Shown here: positions 7,989 to 17,065 of the stretch, piece by piece | Layout of the letters: every line of letters starts with the position of its first letter | How positions within the stretch are numbered: the stretch's first letter is position 1 | Source of the DNA: Sphingopyxis panaciterrulae | GTDB lineage: Bacteria > Pseudomonadota > Alphaproteobacteria > Sphingomonadales > Sphingomonadaceae | Reading direction: 5' to 3' | Assembly: GCF_014199295.1 (NCBI RefSeq) | Contig: NZ_JACIJH010000020.1 | Span: forward strand, 1 to 48,526 | DNA: 48,526 nt | Position numbers and translations under genes: made by a program | Notes under the pieces: model-generated | What the model saw: only the letters and a program-made list of their open reading frames with translations | What the model was told of the DNA's origin: nothing | Database searches by the model: none

Positions 7989-10900
7989 ATGACCGACCCG
8001 ACCGACCGCGCTGCCATCCGCGCCCTCGCCCGCCGCAGCGAAGCCGACATCGTCGCCGCGCTGCGCACCGACCTCTCCCGCTCGCCCGCGACCGTCGAGG
8101 CGGTCACGCAGCGCGGCCTGACGCTGATTCGCAAGGCCAAGGCGGAGGGAGAGCGCGAGACGCTCGTCGCGCAGCTCATGAACCGCTACCGCCTGTCGAC
8201 CGAGGAGGGGGTGGTGCTGATGTGCCTCGCCGAGGCGCTGCTGCGCGTTCCCGACAGCGCGACCGCCAATGCGCTGATCCGCGACAAGATCGCCGGGCGT
8301 CACTGGGCGGAGGGCGACGACGAGGACAGCCCGCTGGTCGTCGCCTTGTCGGCGCGCGGCCTGTCGCTGGGGTCGGCGACGCTGATGCTCGACGCGATGG
8401 GCAGCAAGGCGAAGCCGCTGACCCTGCTCAAGGCGATGATCCGCCGTTCGGGCGAACCCGTGATCCGCCAGGCCGCGCTCGCGGCGATGAAGCTGCTCGG
8501 CCAGCAATTCGTAATGGGCGAGAGCATAGACGCCGCGGTCAAGCGCGCCGACAAGGAGAAAAGCGAGCTCGCGAGCTTCGACATGCTCGGCGAGGCGGCG
8601 CGCACCGCGGAGGATGCGCGGCGCTATTTGGGCAGCTATGCCGCAGCGATCGCGCGGATCGGGCGCGACGCGACGCCGGGCGACCCCTTCGCCAATCACG
8701 GCATCTCGATCAAGCTGTCGGCGCTCCATCCGCGCTACGAATATCTGCAGAGGCAGCGCGTCCGCGACGAGTTGATCCCGCGCGTGGTCGAACTGGCGCA
8801 GGCGGCGCGCGACGTGAACATCCCGCTGATGATCGACGCCGAGGAAAGCGACCGGCTCGAGCCGCATCTCGACGTCTATGGCGCGCTGATCGACGCCGGT
8901 ATCGCCGACGGCTGGCCCGGGCTCGGCATCGTCATCCAGGCCTATCAGAAGCGCGCGCCCGAGGTGATCCGCTGGGTCGCGGCGCGCGCGCGGCGTCGTG
9001 GCGTCATGCTGTCGATGCGGCTGGTCAAGGGCGCCTATTGGGATACCGAGATCAAGCGCGCGCAGACGCTGGGCCTCGCTGATTTTCCGGTCTTCACGGC
9101 GAAGCTGCACACCGACCTCAACTATCTCCACTGCGCGCAGATCCTGCGCGAATGCCAGGATTGTCTCTTTCCCGCCTTCGCCAGTCACAATGCGATGACG
9201 CTCGCCTTCGTGACCGAGCTGTTCGCGGGTGCCGATTACGAACTGCAGCGGCTCCACGGCATGGGCGAGGGCGCGCACGACGCGTTGTTTGCGGTTGCGA
9301 AGCAACCGGCCGGTGCCGCCGCCGCGTCAGCGGCGCCTTCAAACGCCCCGCCGCCGCGTCCGGTGCGCGTCTATGCGCCGGTGGGGACGCACCGCGACCT
9401 GCTCGCCTATCTCGTTCGCCGTCTGCTCGAAAATGGCGCGAACAGCAGCTTCGTGCATCAATTCTCCGATCCCGACGTCACCGCCGAGGAACTGGCGGTC
9501 GATCCGCGCAGCGTCGCGAGCGCGCCGGCGACGATTCCGACCGGCCTGGAGCTATATGGAGTCGCGCGGCGCAACTCGCGCGGCTATGATCTCGGCGATC
9601 CGGGCGTGCCCGAGGCGCTGATGGCGGCGATCGCCGGGGCGCGGCGCGCCGATCGTGTCGCGGCGCCGATCGTCGGCGGCGCCGAACGGGCGGGCCAGGC
9701 CGAGCCGGTGCATAATCCGGCGACCGGAGCCGTCATCGGACAGGTGATCGAGGCGGATGCCGGAACGGTCGAAGATGCGATTGCCGTGGCGCGCGCCGCG
9801 CAGGACGATTGGAGCCTCGCCGGCGGCGCCTTCCGCGCCGAGCGGCTCGAACGCGCCGCCGACCTGATCGAGGACCGTGACGCGCTGTTTCTGGGCCTCG
9901 CGATGGACGAGGCGGGCAAAACGCTCGCCGACGCGGTGGCCGAGGTACGCGAGGCGGTTGATTTTCTGCGCTATTATGCGGCGCAGGCGCGCGCCGATTT
10001 CACCCACCCGATCACCCTCCCCGGCCCGACCGGCGAGCGCAACGAGCTGATCCTCGAAGGCAAGGGGCTGTTCGTGTGCATCAGCCCGTGGAACTTCCCG
10101 CTCGCCATCTTCCTGGGGCAGGTGTCGGCGGCGCTCGCGGCGGGCAATGCCGTGCTCGCCAAGCCCGCCGAGCAGACGCCGCTGATCGCGCATGCCGCGG
10201 TGCAGGTGCTGCTCGAAGCCGGCGTGCCGGGCGATGTGCTTGCGCTTCTTCCCGGCCGCGGCGAGACGGTCGGGGCGGCGCTGACCGGCCACGACGATAT
10301 CATCGGCGTCGCCTTCACCGGCTCGACCGAGGTCGCGCGCGCGATCAACCGCGGCCTTGCGGGGCGCGACGGCCCGATCGCGACGCTGATCGCCGAGACC
10401 GGCGGCGCCAATGCGATGATCGTCGATTCGACCGCGTTGCCCGAACAGGTCGCGCGCGACGCGGTGGCGTCGGCCTTCCAGTCGGCGGGGCAGCGCTGCT
10501 CGGCGCTGCGCCTGCTCTGCGTGCAGGAGGATGTCGCCGAGGGCATGATCGAAATGGTCGCGGGCGCGATGGCGGAACTGAGCGTCGGCGATCCCGCGAT
10601 CCTGTCGACCGACGTCGGCCCGATCATCGACGAGGAGGCGCGGGCGAATATCGCCGCCTATGTCGCAGAGGCGCGCGCGGCGGGCCGGGTGATCGCCGAG
10701 GCGCAGCGGACGACCCTGCCCGCGGGCGGAACCTTCGTGCCCCCGGTCATGATCCGCCTCGATCATGTCACCGATCTGAAGCGTGAGATTTTCGGCCCCG
10801 TCCTGCACGTCGCGATGTGGAAGGGCGGCGAACTCGACGCGCTGATCGACGCGATCAACGCCTCGGGCTATGGGCTGACGCTCGGCGTCCACACGCGCAT

Positions 10901-11129
10901 CGACAGCGTCGCGGCGCATGTCGCGGCGCGCGCGCAGGTCGGCAACGTCTATGTCAACCGCAACCAGATCGGCGCCATCGTCGGCTCGCAACCCTTCGGC
11001 GGGCGCGGCCTGTCGGGGACCGGGCCAAAGGCCGGCGGCCCGCATTATCTGCACCGCTTCGCCGAGGAAAAGTCGATCTCGACCGACATCACCGCGGCGG
11101 GCGGCAATGCGGCGCTGATGGCGGGGTGA
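7989..11129 (+). CDS. putA: Bifunctional proline dehydrogenase / P5C dehydrogenase
   Basis: Protein of 1046 aa that oxidises proline to glutamate in two steps. The N-terminal half is the FAD-dependent proline dehydrogenase barrel (DAEESDRLEPHLDVYGALI, RLVKGAYWDTEIKRAQ, YELQRLHGMGE). The C-terminal half is an aldehyde dehydrogenase with SPWNFPLAIF, the FTGSTEVAR segment, Glu803 in AETGGAN and catalytic Cys837 in AGQRCSALR. The protein lacks the ribbon-helix-helix DNA-binding domain of the E. coli protein, so it cannot repress its own gene; the divergent Lrp-type gene fills that role. It should be peripheral at the membrane, passing electrons to quinone. Glutamate produced here can feed the nearby glutamate dehydrogenase. 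Confidence 0.97.
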   Translation: MTDPTDRAAIRALARRSEADIVAALRTDLSRSPATVEAVTQRGLTLIRKAKAEGERETLVAQLMNRYRLSTEEGVVLMCLAEALLRVPDSATANALIRDKIAGRHWAEGDDEDSPLVVALSARGLSLGSATLMLDAMGSKAKPLTLLKAMIRRSGEPVIRQAALAAMKLLGQQFVMGESIDAAVKRADKEKSELASFDMLGEAARTAEDARRYLGSYAAAIARIGRDATPGDPFANHGISIKLSALHPRYEYLQRQRVRDELIPRVVELAQAARDVNIPLMIDAEESDRLEPHLDVYGALIDAGIADGWPGLGIVIQAYQKRAPEVIRWVAARARRRGVMLSMRLVKGAYWDTEIKRAQTLGLADFPVFTAKLHTDLNYLHCAQILRECQDCLFPAFASHNAMTLAFVTELFAGADYELQRLHGMGEGAHDALFAVAKQPAGAAAASAAPSNAPPPRPVRVYAPVGTHRDLLAYLVRRLLENGANSSFVHQFSDPDVTAEELAVDPRSVASAPATIPTGLELYGVARRNSRGYDLGDPGVPEALMAAIAGARRADRVAAPIVGGAERAGQAEPVHNPATGAVIGQVIEADAGTVEDAIAVARAAQDDWSLAGGAFRAERLERAADLIEDRDALFLGLAMDEAGKTLADAVAEVREAVDFLRYYAAQARADFTHPITLPGPTGERNELILEGKGLFVCISPWNFPLAIFLGQVSAALAAGNAVLAKPAEQTPLIAHAAVQVLLEAGVPGDVLALLPGRGETVGAALTGHDDIIGVAFTGSTEVARAINRGLAGRDGPIATLIAETGGANAMIVDSTALPEQVARDAVASAFQSAGQRCSALRLLCVQEDVAEGMIEMVAGAMAELSVGDPAILSTDVGPIIDEEARANIAAYVAEARAAGRVIAEAQRTTLPAGGTFVPPVMIRLDHVTDLKREIFGPVLHVAMWKGGELDALIDAINASGYGLTLGVHTRIDSVAAHVAARAQVGNVYVNRNQIGAIVGSQPFGGRGLSGTGPKAGGPHYLHRFAEEKSISTDITAAGGNAALMAG

Positions 11130-11150
11130 TCGCGTCGACCCGAGCGGCGG

Positions 11151-12068
11151 CTAGGCCCCCGGCACCCCCAGCATTCGCGCCTGCGCCTTCAGCCGCGCCG
11201 CCGCTTCGGGGTTCGCCGCGATGCCATCTTTCAGTGCCTGCGTCGCCTTTGCCGTCTCGCCCAGCGTCATGCGGCTGCGCATCAGCATGATCCAGCGGTC
11301 GACGTCGGCGGGATCGGCCTTCAGCTTCGCCTCCAGCCCGTCGACCATGCCCGCGATCATCGCATCCTGCTGCCCCTTCGGAAGCTGCGACGCGGCCTCC
11401 ATCTCGGCGCGCGAGGGGCCCGGGATGGCGCGCGCGGCGATGGGCATTTCATCGGCGGTCAGCGCGCGTGGCCGCGTCCGGGCCAGCCGGTCTGCGACCG
11501 CGATCTTGTGGATCGCGCCGACCTGCTCGATCGTGCGGCGCAGGTCGGGCTCCCACGGCGCCCCCTGCGGCGTGTCGGCGAGCAGCGCGAACCAGTCGTC
11601 GATCGCGCCCTTGTGGTCGCCCGCCAGATCCTTCTTCACCGCCAGGAAATAGCGCGCGCGCGGTTCCCTGGGGTCGAGCGCGATCGCTTTTTCGAACGCC
11701 TCGAGCGCGGCGGGGGGCATCGGGTCGCGTTGGTCGACATAGGTGCGAACCTCGCCCAGCGCCGACCACAGGCCGGCGTTTTGCGGCGCCAGCGCGGTCG
11801 CCTTTTCATAGGCGGCGACCGCGTCCCGATAATCAGCGAGGTCGAAGCGCGCCTCGCCCAGCGCCTGCCACGCGGCGGCGCTGTCGGGCGCCGTGCGCGT
11901 GCGCGCCTCGAGCGCGGCGATCGGATCGGCGGAGGGCGCGGCGGATGGCGCCGGCGCCTCGGCGGGCGAATCGCGCCACAGCGCATGGCCGACCGCGGCG
12001 AGCAGCAGCAGGAAGGCGGCGGCCAGGATCGCGCGATTGGCGCTCGATAGGCTCTTGCTCTCGCTCAT
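11151..12068 (-). CDS. Membrane-anchored TPR protein, CcmI/CycH C-terminal-like
   Basis: Protein of 305 aa. One transmembrane helix lies at residues 14-32, then a Pro/Ala-rich linker and TPR repeats (DSAAAWQALGEARFDLADY, NAGLWSALGEVRTYV, EPRARYFLAVKKDLAGD). The C-terminal part resembles the region found in cytochrome c maturation factors such as CcmI/NrfG, which present apocytochrome to the haem lyase. The start at 12068 follows AGAGGGGAAAG. It points away from gdhA. The nearby multihaem cytochrome genes make a maturation role attractive, but the ccm genes themselves are not here and a generic TPR protein cannot be excluded. Confidence 0.72.
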   Translation of the reverse strand: MSESKSLSSANRAILAAAFLLLLAAVGHALWRDSPAEAPAPSAAPSADPIAALEARTRTAPDSAAAWQALGEARFDLADYRDAVAAYEKATALAPQNAGLWSALGEVRTYVDQRDPMPPAALEAFEKAIALDPREPRARYFLAVKKDLAGDHKGAIDDWFALLADTPQGAPWEPDLRRTIEQVGAIHKIAVADRLARTRPRALTADEMPIAARAIPGPSRAEMEAASQLPKGQQDAMIAGMVDGLEAKLKADPADVDRWIMLMRSRMTLGETAKATQALKDGIAANPEAAARLKAQARMLGVPGA

Positions 12069-12244
12069 CTTTCCCCTCTTTCGCCCCGCGAAAAGGCACG
12101 GCCGCCCCGCGGTCGCATCTTGCCTTTGCCCCGCGATGGTGTAGCCTTGCAAGAGCGAGGTCGGTCAACGACAAAATCGTCAAAAATATTCGAAAACATG
12201 GGGTCGCACCGGTTTTCCCGTTCTGGGCAAGGGGGAGGGGTGCT

Positions 12245-13600
12245 ATGGCGGTTTCGGATCACGTCGATTTTCCGACGTTCATGGAGGGCGTGAAAAAGCG
12301 CAATCCGGGGCAGAACGAGTTCGTGCAGGCGGTGCAGGAAGTCGCCGAGGACATCTTCGACTTCATCGCCGACAAGGAAGATTATCATGCGCAGCAGATC
12401 CTGCGGCGCATCGCCGAGCCCGACCGGGTCGTGTCCTTCCGTGTGTGCTGGGAGGACGACGCGGGCAATATCCGCGTCCAGCGCGGCTGGCGGGTACAGA
12501 ACAACAACGCCATCGGCCCCTATAAGGGCGGCATCCGCTTTCACCCGAGCGTCACCGAAAGCGTGCTGAAATTCCTGGCGTTCGAGCAGACGTTCAAGAA
12601 TGCATTGACCGGCCTGCCGATGGGCGGCGGCAAGGGCGGGTCGAACTTCAACCCCAAGGGCAAGAGCGTGCGCGAGATCATGCGCTTTTGCCAGAGCTTC
12701 ATGACCGAACTCTATCGCCACATCGGCGCCGACGTCGATGTCCCCGCGGGCGACATTGGTGTCGGCGGGCGCGAGATCGGCTATATGTTCGGCCAGTACA
12801 AGCGGATCACCGGCGAATTTACCGGGGTGCTGACCGGCAAGGGACTCGAATGGGGCGGCTCGCTGATCCGGACCGAGGCGACCGGCTATGGCGCGGTCTA
12901 TTTCCTCGCCAACATGCTCGCGGCCAAGGATCGGGATCTGGTCGGCAAGACGGCGGTCATTTCGGGCTCCGGCAATGTCGCGACCCACGCCGCGGAGAAG
13001 ATCGTCCAACTGGGCGGCAAGGTGCTGACTCTGTCCGATTCGGGCGGCTTCATCCACGATCCCGACGGAATCACGCAGCAAAAGATCGATTGGGTCAAGG
13101 CGCACAAGACGCATCGCCGCGGGCGGATCGAGGATTATGTCGGCGAGTATAAGGCGACGACCTTCGTTCCCGGCAAGACGCCATGGGGGGTCGCGTGCGA
13201 CGTCGCCCTGCCCTGCGCGACGCAGAACGAGCTGACCGGCGAGGATGCGAAGACGCTGGTGGCGAATGGCTGCATCGCGGTCAGCGAGGGCGCGAACATG
13301 CCGACCGATCTCGCCGGCGTCCACGTCTTCCGCGCCGCGAAGCTGATGTATGCGCCGGGCAAGGCGGCCAATGCCGGCGGCGTCGCGGTGTCGGGTCTGG
13401 AGATGAGCCAGAACAGCGCGCGGCGAAGCTGGAGCGAGGGCGAGCTGCAACAGATGCTGCAGGACATCATGTCGGGCATCCACGCGCGCTGCCTGACCCA
13501 TGGCGAACAGCCGGGCGGCTATGTCGATTATGTGAAGGGCGCCAATATCGCGGGATTCAAGAAGGTTGCCGACGCGATGCTTGCCTTCGGGGTGGTTTAG
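12245..13600 (+). CDS. gdhA: NADP-type glutamate dehydrogenase
   Basis: Protein of 451 aa, the usual length of hexameric bacterial GdhA. The substrate loop NNAIGPYKGGIRFHPSV, the active-site segment LTGLPMGGGKGGSNFNPKGK and the dinucleotide-binding GSGNVATHAAEK are all present. It interconverts glutamate with 2-oxoglutarate and ammonia in the cytoplasm. The start at 12245 follows a GGGGGAGGGG stretch. The next gene begins 37 bp downstream with its own ribosome site, so co-transcription with the cytochrome cluster is possible; no terminator is visible in the gap. Confidence 0.96.
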   Translation: MAVSDHVDFPTFMEGVKKRNPGQNEFVQAVQEVAEDIFDFIADKEDYHAQQILRRIAEPDRVVSFRVCWEDDAGNIRVQRGWRVQNNNAIGPYKGGIRFHPSVTESVLKFLAFEQTFKNALTGLPMGGGKGGSNFNPKGKSVREIMRFCQSFMTELYRHIGADVDVPAGDIGVGGREIGYMFGQYKRITGEFTGVLTGKGLEWGGSLIRTEATGYGAVYFLANMLAAKDRDLVGKTAVISGSGNVATHAAEKIVQLGGKVLTLSDSGGFIHDPDGITQQKIDWVKAHKTHRRGRIEDYVGEYKATTFVPGKTPWGVACDVALPCATQNELTGEDAKTLVANGCIAVSEGANMPTDLAGVHVFRAAKLMYAPGKAANAGGVAVSGLEMSQNSARRSWSEGELQQMLQDIMSGIHARCLTHGEQPGGYVDYVKGANIAGFKKVADAMLAFGVV

Positions 13601-13637
13601 GCGCCAGAAGGCAGGACGGGCGAAGGGGATCGCGGAT

Positions 13638-15077
13638 ATGGGGACGCATGCAGGACAGGGGCGCGGCGAGACGTCGTGGGCGGCGCCCGCCGCCTTCGCC
13701 GTGGTGCTCGTCATGCTCCTGCTCGCGCTGCTCCTCGGCGCTTCGCCCGCGCGTTCGCAGGGCGAAGGCGGCGGTCGCTTCCTCGGCGTCGCCTCCTGCG
13801 CCGGATCGACCTGCCACGGCCGGATGGAAGGCGACGGCACCGTCGTCCGACAGGACGAACTCAGGATGTGGCAGGAGCCCTCGACCCCCGGCGGCGCCCA
13901 CAGCCGCGCCTGGTCGGTGCTGACGAACAGCCGCAGTCGCTTCATCGCCCAGAATCTCGGCATCGGCGATCCGAGCCGCGCCGCTATGTGCCTCGGCTGC
14001 CACAGCGATGCGGCGACGAGCCGCGGGGCAAGCCCAGTCGAGGATGGGGTGACGTGCGAATCGTGTCACGGCCCCGCCGGCGGCTGGATCGCCAGCCATT
14101 ATGCCGGGGTCGGCACCACCGCCAACCCCGATGCCGAGATGCGCGAGAAGCATCTCGCCAATCTGCGCGCGGGCCTTCGCAAGCTGGAAGACCCGGTGGT
14201 GCGCGCGGGGGTGTGCGTCGACTGCCATTTCGGATCGGCGGGCGAGGGGCAGTTCGTCACCCACCGCATCATGGCGGCGGGGCATCCGCGCATCGCCTTC
14301 GAACTCGACCTCTTCTCGGCGCTTCAGGCGCATCATCAGGAGGACGCCGATTACGGCTGGCGCAAGTTCGGCGCGGCGGGCGCGCGCACCGATCATGTCC
14401 GAATGTGGGCGGTCGGGCAGGCGACCGCGCTCGAACGCAGCCTCGCGCTGTTCCGCTCGAAGCGCGGGACCGAGGGTATGTTCCCCGAATTCTTCTTCCT
14501 CGACTGCCATAGCTGCCACCGCCGCATCACCGACCAGGCGAAGCCGGTGAAGACCAGCCTCGACAATCCGGGCCGCCCCGGCATCCCCGAAGGCATGCCG
14601 CCCTATAATGACGAGAATCTGATCATGCTGTCGGCGGCGGCGCGCCTCGCCTCGCCGCCGCTCGCCGATCAGCTCGCGGCGCGCAGCGCGGCCTTTCACC
14701 GCGCCATCGCCACCGACCGGCCGAGCGCGGTCGCCGCCGCGGCCGATCTGGAACGCACCGTCGCGGCGCTGAAGGCGGCCTTCGCGTCGCGCAGCTTCGC
14801 GGGCACCGACGCCTTCGCGCTCGTCGACGCCATCGCGGCGAAGGCGGTGAACGCCCGCTTCACCGACTATGCCGGATCGTCGCAGGCGGTGATGGGAATC
14901 GACACCTTGCTCGGCGCGATGCTGTCGTCGGGGCGGGTGACCGTCGGCGCGGCGGCGGGCATCCGCGCCGACATCGACCGCGCCTATGCGGCGGTCAACG
15001 ACCCCAACAGCTACAAGCCGGCCGATTTCCAGGCCGCGCTCGGCCGCGCGGTGCGCGCGATCCAGGCGCTGCGGTGA
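13638..15077 (+). CDS. Exported five-haem c-type cytochrome
   Basis: Protein of 479 aa with an N-terminal hydrophobic helix (about residues 16-38) that is a signal peptide or anchor. Haem-attachment motifs are CAGSTCH (54-60, the CX4CH variant), CLGCH (118-122), CESCH (140-144), CVDCH (193-197) and CHSCH (290-294). The first part resembles the cytochrome c554-type multihaem fold. The last 150 residues lack haem motifs and are helical. It should be periplasmic, possibly membrane-tethered. Its stop overlaps the GTG of the next gene, so it is the first gene of the packed cluster. Likely role: periplasmic electron carrier feeding the larger cytochrome, which is inference. Confidence 0.87.
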   Translation: MGTHAGQGRGETSWAAPAAFAVVLVMLLLALLLGASPARSQGEGGGRFLGVASCAGSTCHGRMEGDGTVVRQDELRMWQEPSTPGGAHSRAWSVLTNSRSRFIAQNLGIGDPSRAAMCLGCHSDAATSRGASPVEDGVTCESCHGPAGGWIASHYAGVGTTANPDAEMREKHLANLRAGLRKLEDPVVRAGVCVDCHFGSAGEGQFVTHRIMAAGHPRIAFELDLFSALQAHHQEDADYGWRKFGAAGARTDHVRMWAVGQATALERSLALFRSKRGTEGMFPEFFFLDCHSCHRRITDQAKPVKTSLDNPGRPGIPEGMPPYNDENLIMLSAAARLASPPLADQLAARSAAFHRAIATDRPSAVAAAADLERTVAALKAAFASRSFAGTDAFALVDAIAAKAVNARFTDYAGSSQAVMGIDTLLGAMLSSGRVTVGAAAGIRADIDRAYAAVNDPNSYKPADFQAALGRAVRAIQALR

Positions 15078-17062
15078 GCGCGATGCACGGCCGCCCCGCC
15101 CTGTTCCGTTCGGCCGCCTTCACCGCGCTCGGCGCGCTGCTTCTCGCCTCGTGCGGCGGCGGGGGCGGTGGCGGCACGCCGACGCCCGGCCCGACTCCCA
15201 CGCCGACCCCGACCCCCACGCCGACCGGCGTCTACACGCCGCCCGCCGCCGAGGCGCTCAGCGTCGCCGAGGTGCAGCAGATATTGGCGAATGCGATCGC
15301 CGAGGCGCAGGCGCGCGGCCTGCCGTCGATGATCGCCGTGACCGACCGCGTCGGCAACGTCCTCGCCGTCTATCGCATGACCGGCGCGCGCGCGACCGCG
15401 ACGACCTCCGCGGCGCCGAACGGCGACAGTATCGACGCGCAGAATGTGACCTTCCCGGCCGAGGCGGGGGCGATCGCCAAGGCGCTGACCGGCGCCTATC
15501 TGTCGAGCGGCGGCAACGCCTTTTCGACCCGTACCGCGAGTCAGATCGTGCAGGAGCATTTCCCGCCCGCGCCCACGACCGCCGGTCTCGAAAGCGGCCC
15601 GCTGTTCGGGGTGCAGTTCAGCCAGTTGCCGTGCAGCGACCTGTCGGCACGTTTCGGCGCGGCGGGCGCCGCGGCGCTGATCGGTCCCAAACGCTCGCCG
15701 CTCGGTCTCGCCGCCGATCCGGGCGGACTGCCGCTCTACAAGAAGGGCGTGCTCGTCGGCGGCATCGGGGTGATGGGCGACGGCGATTACGGCAGCGACC
15801 CCAATATCCTCGATACCGACAGCGACGCGGAGGAATATATCGCGCTTGCCGGCACGCGCGGTTTCGAGGCGCCTGCGGGCATCACCGCCGACAGGATCAC
15901 CATCGACGGGACCAGCCTGCGCTTCTCCGATGCCGCCTATGGCGGATTGAAGACAAGCGGCGGTGCCAGCTTCGCGAGCCTGGGCGCCAGCGCGGGCGGG
16001 CTGATCGCGGTCACCGGCTACGCGAACGCCGCCGTCGTCGCGGGCACCGCCTATGGCAGCGAGGCATCGGGCATCCGGCCCGCAACAGCGGGTGAATTTT
16101 CCAATCCCGACGCCTTCGTCCTGACCGACGGCGGCGGCGCCAACCGCTTTCCGATCCGCGCCGGCACCGACGGCGCGTCGAACAGCGCGCCGCTGACCGC
16201 CGCCGAGGTGCGCGCGCTGCTCGAGGAAGCGTTCGCGGTGATGAGCCGCGCGCGCGCGCAGATTCGCCGCCCGCTCGACAGCCGCGCGCAGGTGTCGATC
16301 AGCATCGTCGACACCAACGGCGCGGTGCTCGGCCTGGTGCGCGCGCCCGACGCGCCGATCTTCGGCACCGACGTCAGCCTGCAGAAGGCGCGCACCGCGA
16401 CCTTCTTTTCTGGCAGCGCGGCGGGCGCCGAACTGTCGGCGAACGCCAGCGCCGACGTGCGCCATTTCGTGCCCGCGATGCGCGGTTTCCTGAACGATCC
16501 CTCGGCGCTGACCGGGAATCATGCCTTCGCCGACCGCTCGGGCGGCAATCTGTCGCGGCCCTATTTCCCCGATGGCGAGGTCGGGCGGCCGAACGGGCCA
16601 CTGTCGCGCCCGATCGCGCAGTTCAATCCCTTTTCGACCGGGCTGCAATCGGCGCTGATCATCGGCAATATCGGCGCGCATCTCGCCTATGTGTCGGGCG
16701 CCAGCGCGACCGACACGCCGCAGCGCTGCACGACGCTGCCCGACGTCGCGGCGGGGCGGAACCGGCTGCAGAACGGCATCCAGATCTTTCCCGGATCGGT
16801 GCCCATCTATCGCGGCGGGCGGCTCGTCGGCGGCATCGGCGTGTCGGGCGACGGCATCGACCAGGACGACATGATCAGCTTCCTCGGCGCGCATAATGGC
16901 GGCGCGCGCGTCGGCGGCATCGGCAATGCGTCCCCCGACATCCGTGCCGACCGCATCGTCGTGCGCCTGCCCGACGGCGCCACGGTGCGGCTGCGCTATG
17001 TGAACTGCCCCTTCGCTCCCTTCCTCGACACGGCGCAGCAGAATGTCTGCGACGGGCTTTAG
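15074..17062 (+). CDS. Lipoprotein with two GlcG/HbpS-like domains
   Basis: Protein of 662 aa from the GTG at 15074, which overlaps the previous stop; an ATG at 15083 is an alternative. The N-terminus has a lipoprotein signal with lipobox LASC near residue 27, a Gly-rich stretch and a Thr-Pro repeat linker. Two copies of a domain like GlcG/HbpS (DUF336) follow: the first begins LSVAEVQQILANAIAEAQAR and has VGGIGVMGDG, the second begins LTAAEVRALLEEAFAVMSRA and has VGGIGVSGDG. Related domains bind haem or degraded haem in Streptomyces HbpS. It is a membrane-anchored extracytoplasmic protein. Placement between cytochrome genes suggests haem handling or redox sensing, which is inference. In this window the domain occurs only here. 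Confidence 0.83.
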   Translation: MSAMHGRPALFRSAAFTALGALLLASCGGGGGGGTPTPGPTPTPTPTPTPTGVYTPPAAEALSVAEVQQILANAIAEAQARGLPSMIAVTDRVGNVLAVYRMTGARATATTSAAPNGDSIDAQNVTFPAEAGAIAKALTGAYLSSGGNAFSTRTASQIVQEHFPPAPTTAGLESGPLFGVQFSQLPCSDLSARFGAAGAAALIGPKRSPLGLAADPGGLPLYKKGVLVGGIGVMGDGDYGSDPNILDTDSDAEEYIALAGTRGFEAPAGITADRITIDGTSLRFSDAAYGGLKTSGGASFASLGASAGGLIAVTGYANAAVVAGTAYGSEASGIRPATAGEFSNPDAFVLTDGGGANRFPIRAGTDGASNSAPLTAAEVRALLEEAFAVMSRARAQIRRPLDSRAQVSISIVDTNGAVLGLVRAPDAPIFGTDVSLQKARTATFFSGSAAGAELSANASADVRHFVPAMRGFLNDPSALTGNHAFADRSGGNLSRPYFPDGEVGRPNGPLSRPIAQFNPFSTGLQSALIIGNIGAHLAYVSGASATDTPQRCTTLPDVAAGRNRLQNGIQIFPGSVPIYRGGRLVGGIGVSGDGIDQDDMISFLGAHNGGARVGGIGNASPDIRADRIVVRLPDGATVRLRYVNCPFAPFLDTAQQNVCDGL

Positions 17063-17065
17063 GCG

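Noticed and set aside
12065..13963. 632-codon antisense frame over gdhA
   Set aside because: gdhA is unmistakable on the plus strand; this is a shadow.
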